From CBDBZX01 sp965213645 (GTDB lineage: Bacteria; Deinococcota; Deinococci; Deinococcales; Trueperaceae), in NCBI GenBank assembly GCA_965213645.1, contig CBDBZX010000002.1, forward strand, positions 62,001 through 126,000: DNA of 64,000 nt. Direction: 5' to 3'. Below the pieces are notes generated by a model. That model was given only the letters and a program-made list of their open reading frames with translations. It searched no databases and was not told the DNA's origin. A program made the position numbers and the translations under genes. Positions 60,960-64,000 of the stretch are shown in pieces; within the stretch, counting starts at the first letter, position 1, and each line of letters starts with the position of its first letter.

Positions 60960-62261
60960 TCATGGATACATCCTCGTCAACATCCTCGGAAAAGGAATCA
61001 CCTCTCGCAAGTGGCTCACACCCGTAATCCACGCTAACGTGCGCTCCAACCCCATCCCAAAGCCCGAATGCGGCACGCTGCCGTACTTGCGCAAATCCAA
61101 GTACCACTCGAACGCCTCTAGGGGTAAGCCGTGCTCCTCAATCCGACGTTTCAAGAGGTCGTAGTCGTGGATGCGCTCGGAGCCGCCGATAAGTTCGCCG
61201 TAGCCCTCGGGCGCGATGAGGTCATCGCATTTGACGCGCGTCGGGTCATCGGCGAGAGGTTCCATGTAAAAGGCTTTGGTTTGGGTGGGCCAGGAGTGGA
61301 CGAACACGGGACGGTCAAAGGCGTCGCCTAGGATGGTCTCGTGCGGTGCGCCGAAGTCTTCGCCCCACTCGAGCGTTTCACCGTTTTCCTCGAGTACCTG
61401 CAACGCCTCATCATACGTAATCCTCGGAAAGCCCCCGTTCGCCGTCGCCTCTAAAATCGTCGTCTCGCGTTCCAGGAGGTCGAGTTCCGCCTTGCGGTTC
61501 TCCAACACCCGCCCGACCAGATACGAGACGAAGTCCTCTTGCAACGTCATGTTCCCCTCGTGCTCCAAATACGCCACTTCGGGCTCTACCATCCAAAACT
61601 CCAAGAGGTGCTTTCTCGTCTTGGACTTCTCGGCGCGAAAGGTCGGTCCGAAAGTGTAGACCTTGCCCATCGCGAGTGCGCCCGCCTCCGCGTAGAGCTG
61701 CCCCGACTGCGAGAGGTAGGCAGTGTCCTCGCCGAAGAGGTCGATTTCGAAGAGGTTGGTGGTGCCTTCGACGGCGGTGGGCATGAAAAAGGGCGTGTCG
61801 AAGCGGATGAAGCCCTGCTCAGAGAAGAAGTCGTGGACGGCCCGCTCGAGTTCGTCTCTCACCCGCAAAATCGCCCACGGCCTCTTATGCCGCAAGTAGA
61901 GGTGGCGGCGGTCCATCAGGAATTCGACGCCGTGTTCTTTGGGCGTGATCGGGTACTCGTCGTCATTTTGGGCGGTGACCTTGAGGTCCGTCACGCCGAG
62001 TTCGACGCCCAAAGATGAGCGCGTGTCCTCGCGCACTTCGCCCGTGACCTCTATACTTTGCTCCTGAACGAGCTTTTTTGAGAGCGTAAAGACCTCTTCG
62101 CTCACTTCCGCCTTGACGACGACGCCCTGCACGAAGCCGGAGCCGTCACTGAAGTTGTAAAAAAGCAATTTTGCCGCTGCTGCGCAAAGCCCGTGAGCCA
62201 GCCTTTAAGGGTGACGCGTCTCGCCAATGTAGTTTTTGAGCTGATTGATTTGAACGTTCAT
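60960..62261 (-). CDS. asnS: Asparaginyl-tRNA synthetase, 5' end frameshifted
   Basis: Class IIb synthetase charging tRNA-Asn. An uninterrupted frame from about 62168 to 60960 has the catalytic domain: RRHLYLRHKRPWAI, motif 2 region FGPTFRAEKSKTRKHLLEFW, and motif 3 GFGMGLERTLAWI. The first 30-odd residues of the OB-fold are in three other readings: MNVQINQLKNYIGET from ATG 62261, then VTLKGWLT, then RALRSSGKIAFLQL, before SDGSGFVQG of the main frame. They line up with the Thermus enzyme only if three single-base indels are assumed near 62214, 62193 and 62148. Either sequencing error or recent decay; an essential gene makes error more likely. Confidence 0.85.
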
Positions 62262-62497
62262 AGAGGAAAGTGTAACAAGTATGGGCGTCGAGTTTGAGTA
62301 TGTTGCTACAGCTCTCAAGTTGAGTTGTAAGTTCGAGTGCAAAGTTGAACAAAGCTCAACTAGAACAGACATGGGGTTGTCAACACGCTGCATCTTACTT
62401 CAAGAGAATTTTGCTTTGCCAGTGACGGTTATGCGCATGATGCGCGTAGGGATTGATGATGCACTTGAAGTTGAGTATGAGCGATATCGCCATCTCT
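62262..62497. other. Intergenic, no supported gene
   Basis: An 86-codon plus-strand frame (62281-62541) exists but overlaps the next gene and has no RBS or motif. No T-box or riboswitch pattern is seen before asnS. Confidence 0.4.
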
Positions 62498-63116
62498 CTA
62501 AACGCGGTGTACCCAATTCTGAAGTAGACCGCTCGCACTGACAAACGTAATTACGGTATCGACGAGCGCACCTTCAAACGACCCATCAGGACGTAGGACG
62601 ATGTTGTACTTTTCTAAGCTCGGGCGCTCATCCCCCAGTTGTAAACTCTGCATTAAGACTATACCGTCGCTTTCGCTCGTCGCACGGTGAAGCTGGCGGT
62701 ACATTTCAGTTTTGTAAACCTCTTTCGAAGCTTCCAGGTATATGGCGGTAACTCCACGAATATCGTCTTCGAGACCTTGCTCTTCAAGCACCTTTTGACA
62801 TATTCTTCTGAGTAAAACGATGGGCTTTCCTCGTCTCAGCTGCTGCTCAGGACTAATCATCTGCACAGCTTCAAAGTAAGCTCCAGCACAGCTAAACTTC
62901 ATCAGCAAAAGCAGCGAGGTCGGCTTTGGTAGGCGAAAATATACTTCTTCTTCGACGCGCTCAGAGCCGAGATAATCGTAGTAAGCTAACGCTTCGGGAT
63001 TGGTTGTTTCCGGTCCAGTCGAACCGCTTGCACCCTTTTTCCTCGTAGCGTGCAAGGAACTGGATCAACGACTGCGCGACGCTTTCGGCGCTCTCCCTTG
63101 CCAGTAGGTCTTTCAT
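62498..63116 (-). pseudogene. Hypothetical protein, probably frameshifted
   Basis: The main frame (62498 to about 63020, NPEALAYYDYLGSERVEEEVYFRL onward, quoted as a landmark) has no good start. In the next frame upstream, ATG 63116 opens MKDLLARESAESVAQSLIQF and RYEEKGCKRFDWTG, which is protein-like and meets the main frame at about 63018 if one base is gained or lost. Joined, it is about 205 residues with a likely N-terminal helix and a mixed alpha/beta body. No family recognised. Damage or sequencing error cannot be told apart. Confidence 0.55.
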
Positions 63117-63321
63117 AAAAAGCTAGACCGATAGTCTAGTGAGAGCTGGGTACCCGTTAGAGAAGGTTGCCATGCACGGTCCACCTTCAGCAAGCGCAAC
63201 TTCTCCACAGTAAGGTCTGATCCATGTTTCGAGTATCTATCAATCCCGAACTAGTGAACGCACTGGACGCTCGATGGTGGCGACGTGCGTCCTCAGCATC
63301 AATAACGATGACCATAAATCT

Positions 63322-64000
63322 CTACCCTAAACCTCTCGGCTCCGCCCCAACCTTCACAAGCTGCTTGCCGACCTTATCCCCTTTCAGCATCCCGATAAAC
63401 GCCTTCGGCGCGTTCTCAATGCCTTCCGCCACCGTCTCGCGCTGCACGACTTTGCCCTCCGCAATCCAACCACTCATCTCTTTGGTAAAGGGCTTCATCT
63501 GGTCTAGGTGGTCCGAGACGATAAAACCCTGCATTTTTAACCTCTTGCTGATGACGAGCGGCAAGGTGCGCGGGCCGGGGCGCGGCGTTTCGTCGTTGTA
63601 GTGAGCGATCATGCCGCAGACCGCCACGCGCCCGAAGTCGTTCATGCGCGGGAGCACCGCCTCTAAAATGTCCCCGCCGACGTTTTCGAAGTTGAGGTCG
63701 ATTCCGTCCGGGCAGGTCTCTTTGAGGGCTTGACTCAGCTTGGCCGTTTTGTAGTTGAAAGCCGCGTCGAAGCCGAGTTCGTTCGTTAGGTAGTCGATCT
63801 TTTCGTCCGAGCCCGCCTGTGCCAACCACGCGGCAGCCTTTGAGCTTCGCCATCTGCCCCGCCGCGCTGCCGACTGCGCCCGCCGCCGCCGAAACGAAGA
63901 CTGTTTCACCCTCTTTAAGTTCGCCGATATCGAACAAGCCGAGATACGCCGTGAGCCCGGTGACGCCCAAGATGCTCAGATAGTAGGAGAGAGGGACGCC
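63322..64000 (-). pseudogene. NADP-dependent oxidoreductase (MDR), partial, frameshifted
   Basis: Zinc-free medium-chain reductase of the leukotriene B4 dehydrogenase/CurA type; the 5' end is beyond the window. From the edge the frame reads LSYYLSILGVTGLTAYLGLF and the nucleotide motif VSAAAGAVGSAAGQMAKLKG, reaching CRVVGT; then the other frame continues AGSDEKIDYLTNELGFDAAFNYK to the stop at 63322, including NFENVGGDILEAVL. Removing one G near 63820 joins them as VVGTAGSDEK, exactly the family pattern. All other parts look normal, so a single indel is the only defect. Confidence 0.85.

Noticed and set aside
62148..62261. Programmed frameshifting in asnS
   Set aside because: Three shifts in different directions within 40 codons and no slippery heptamer make sequencing error or decay far more likely.
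62262..62500. T-box or riboswitch upstream of asnS
   Set aside because: No T-box motif, specifier hairpin or terminator/antiterminator pair could be found by eye.

Overview
The window looks like a chromosome segment of a moderate-GC bacterium of the phylum Deinococcota, possibly near the Trueperaceae; the exact lineage is inference. The support is as follows. The 16S rRNA gene reads as Deinococcus/Thermus-like and stands alone, with no 23S or 5S gene behind it, as in Thermus. The asparaginyl-tRNA synthetase is close in sequence to the Thermus enzyme as I recall it. There is a Hera-like DEAD-box helicase and a RecJ with an extra C-terminal domain. Many genes carry a TANNNT -10 box 5-7 nt before the start codon, the leaderless-mRNA layout known from Deinococcus.

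Layout. 0.3-2.5 kb: a HigBA toxin-antitoxin pair, mnmA and a tiny membrane protein. 3.1-7.5 kb: DEAD-box helicase, then a LapA-like membrane protein fused head to tail with recJ. 7.8-15.3 kb: a large FAD/Fe-S dehydrogenase converging on a MaoC hydratase, then a GNAT-GNAT-two-domain aldehyde dehydrogenase operon. 15.4-23.3 kb: a cadherin/FG-GAP lipoprotein, an orphan secretin, a small lipoprotein, deoC and a YihY membrane protein. 24-28.1 kb: mutS-mutL. 28.3-31.2 kb: EcsC-like protein, glutaminyl cyclase, tmk and a Nif3-like protein. 31.4-33.4 kb: a solitary 16S rRNA operon with two tandem promoter-plus-leader modules. 33.5-34.3 kb: an IS5-type insertion sequence using -1 frameshifting. 34.7-41.6 kb: lipoprotein, VapBC, DUF4174 protein, two tandem CDF transporters, a voltage-gated K+ channel and a C-terminal processing protease. 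41.9-50.8 kb: TPR protein, GNAT, then a tight peptide-use cluster (PepF, SDR, M20 peptidase, dipeptide-type ABC binding protein and two permeases). 50.8-53.7 kb: an accessory island (orphan antitoxin-like ORF, DUF433/DUF5615 pair, winged-helix protein, predicted nuclease, and a RusA-like gene broken by a MITE). 53.8-60.3 kb: beta-propeller lipoprotein, recF, a DciA-like protein, tRNA-Asp, LON-domain protein and truD. 60.4-64 kb: a hypothetical, asnS and two further genes, three of the last four needing frameshifts.

The window is unusually rich in small dispersed repeats, of which I distinguish five families. Family 5 is a 102-122 bp MITE with 3-bp TAA/TTA target duplications; one copy splits the RusA gene and another sits just upstream of mutS. 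Family 1 is a 176-bp MITE (two near-identical copies plus older relatives). Families 2-4 are AT- or GC-punctuated palindromic elements, often nested in each other. The palindrome GCTCGAGC is also strongly over-represented (about 30 copies counted by eye; about one expected), like the cyanobacterial HIP1 octamer. DNA repair and replication genes are frequent (recJ, mutS, mutL, recF, a DciA-like gene, the RusA remnant) but scattered rather than forming one pathway operon.
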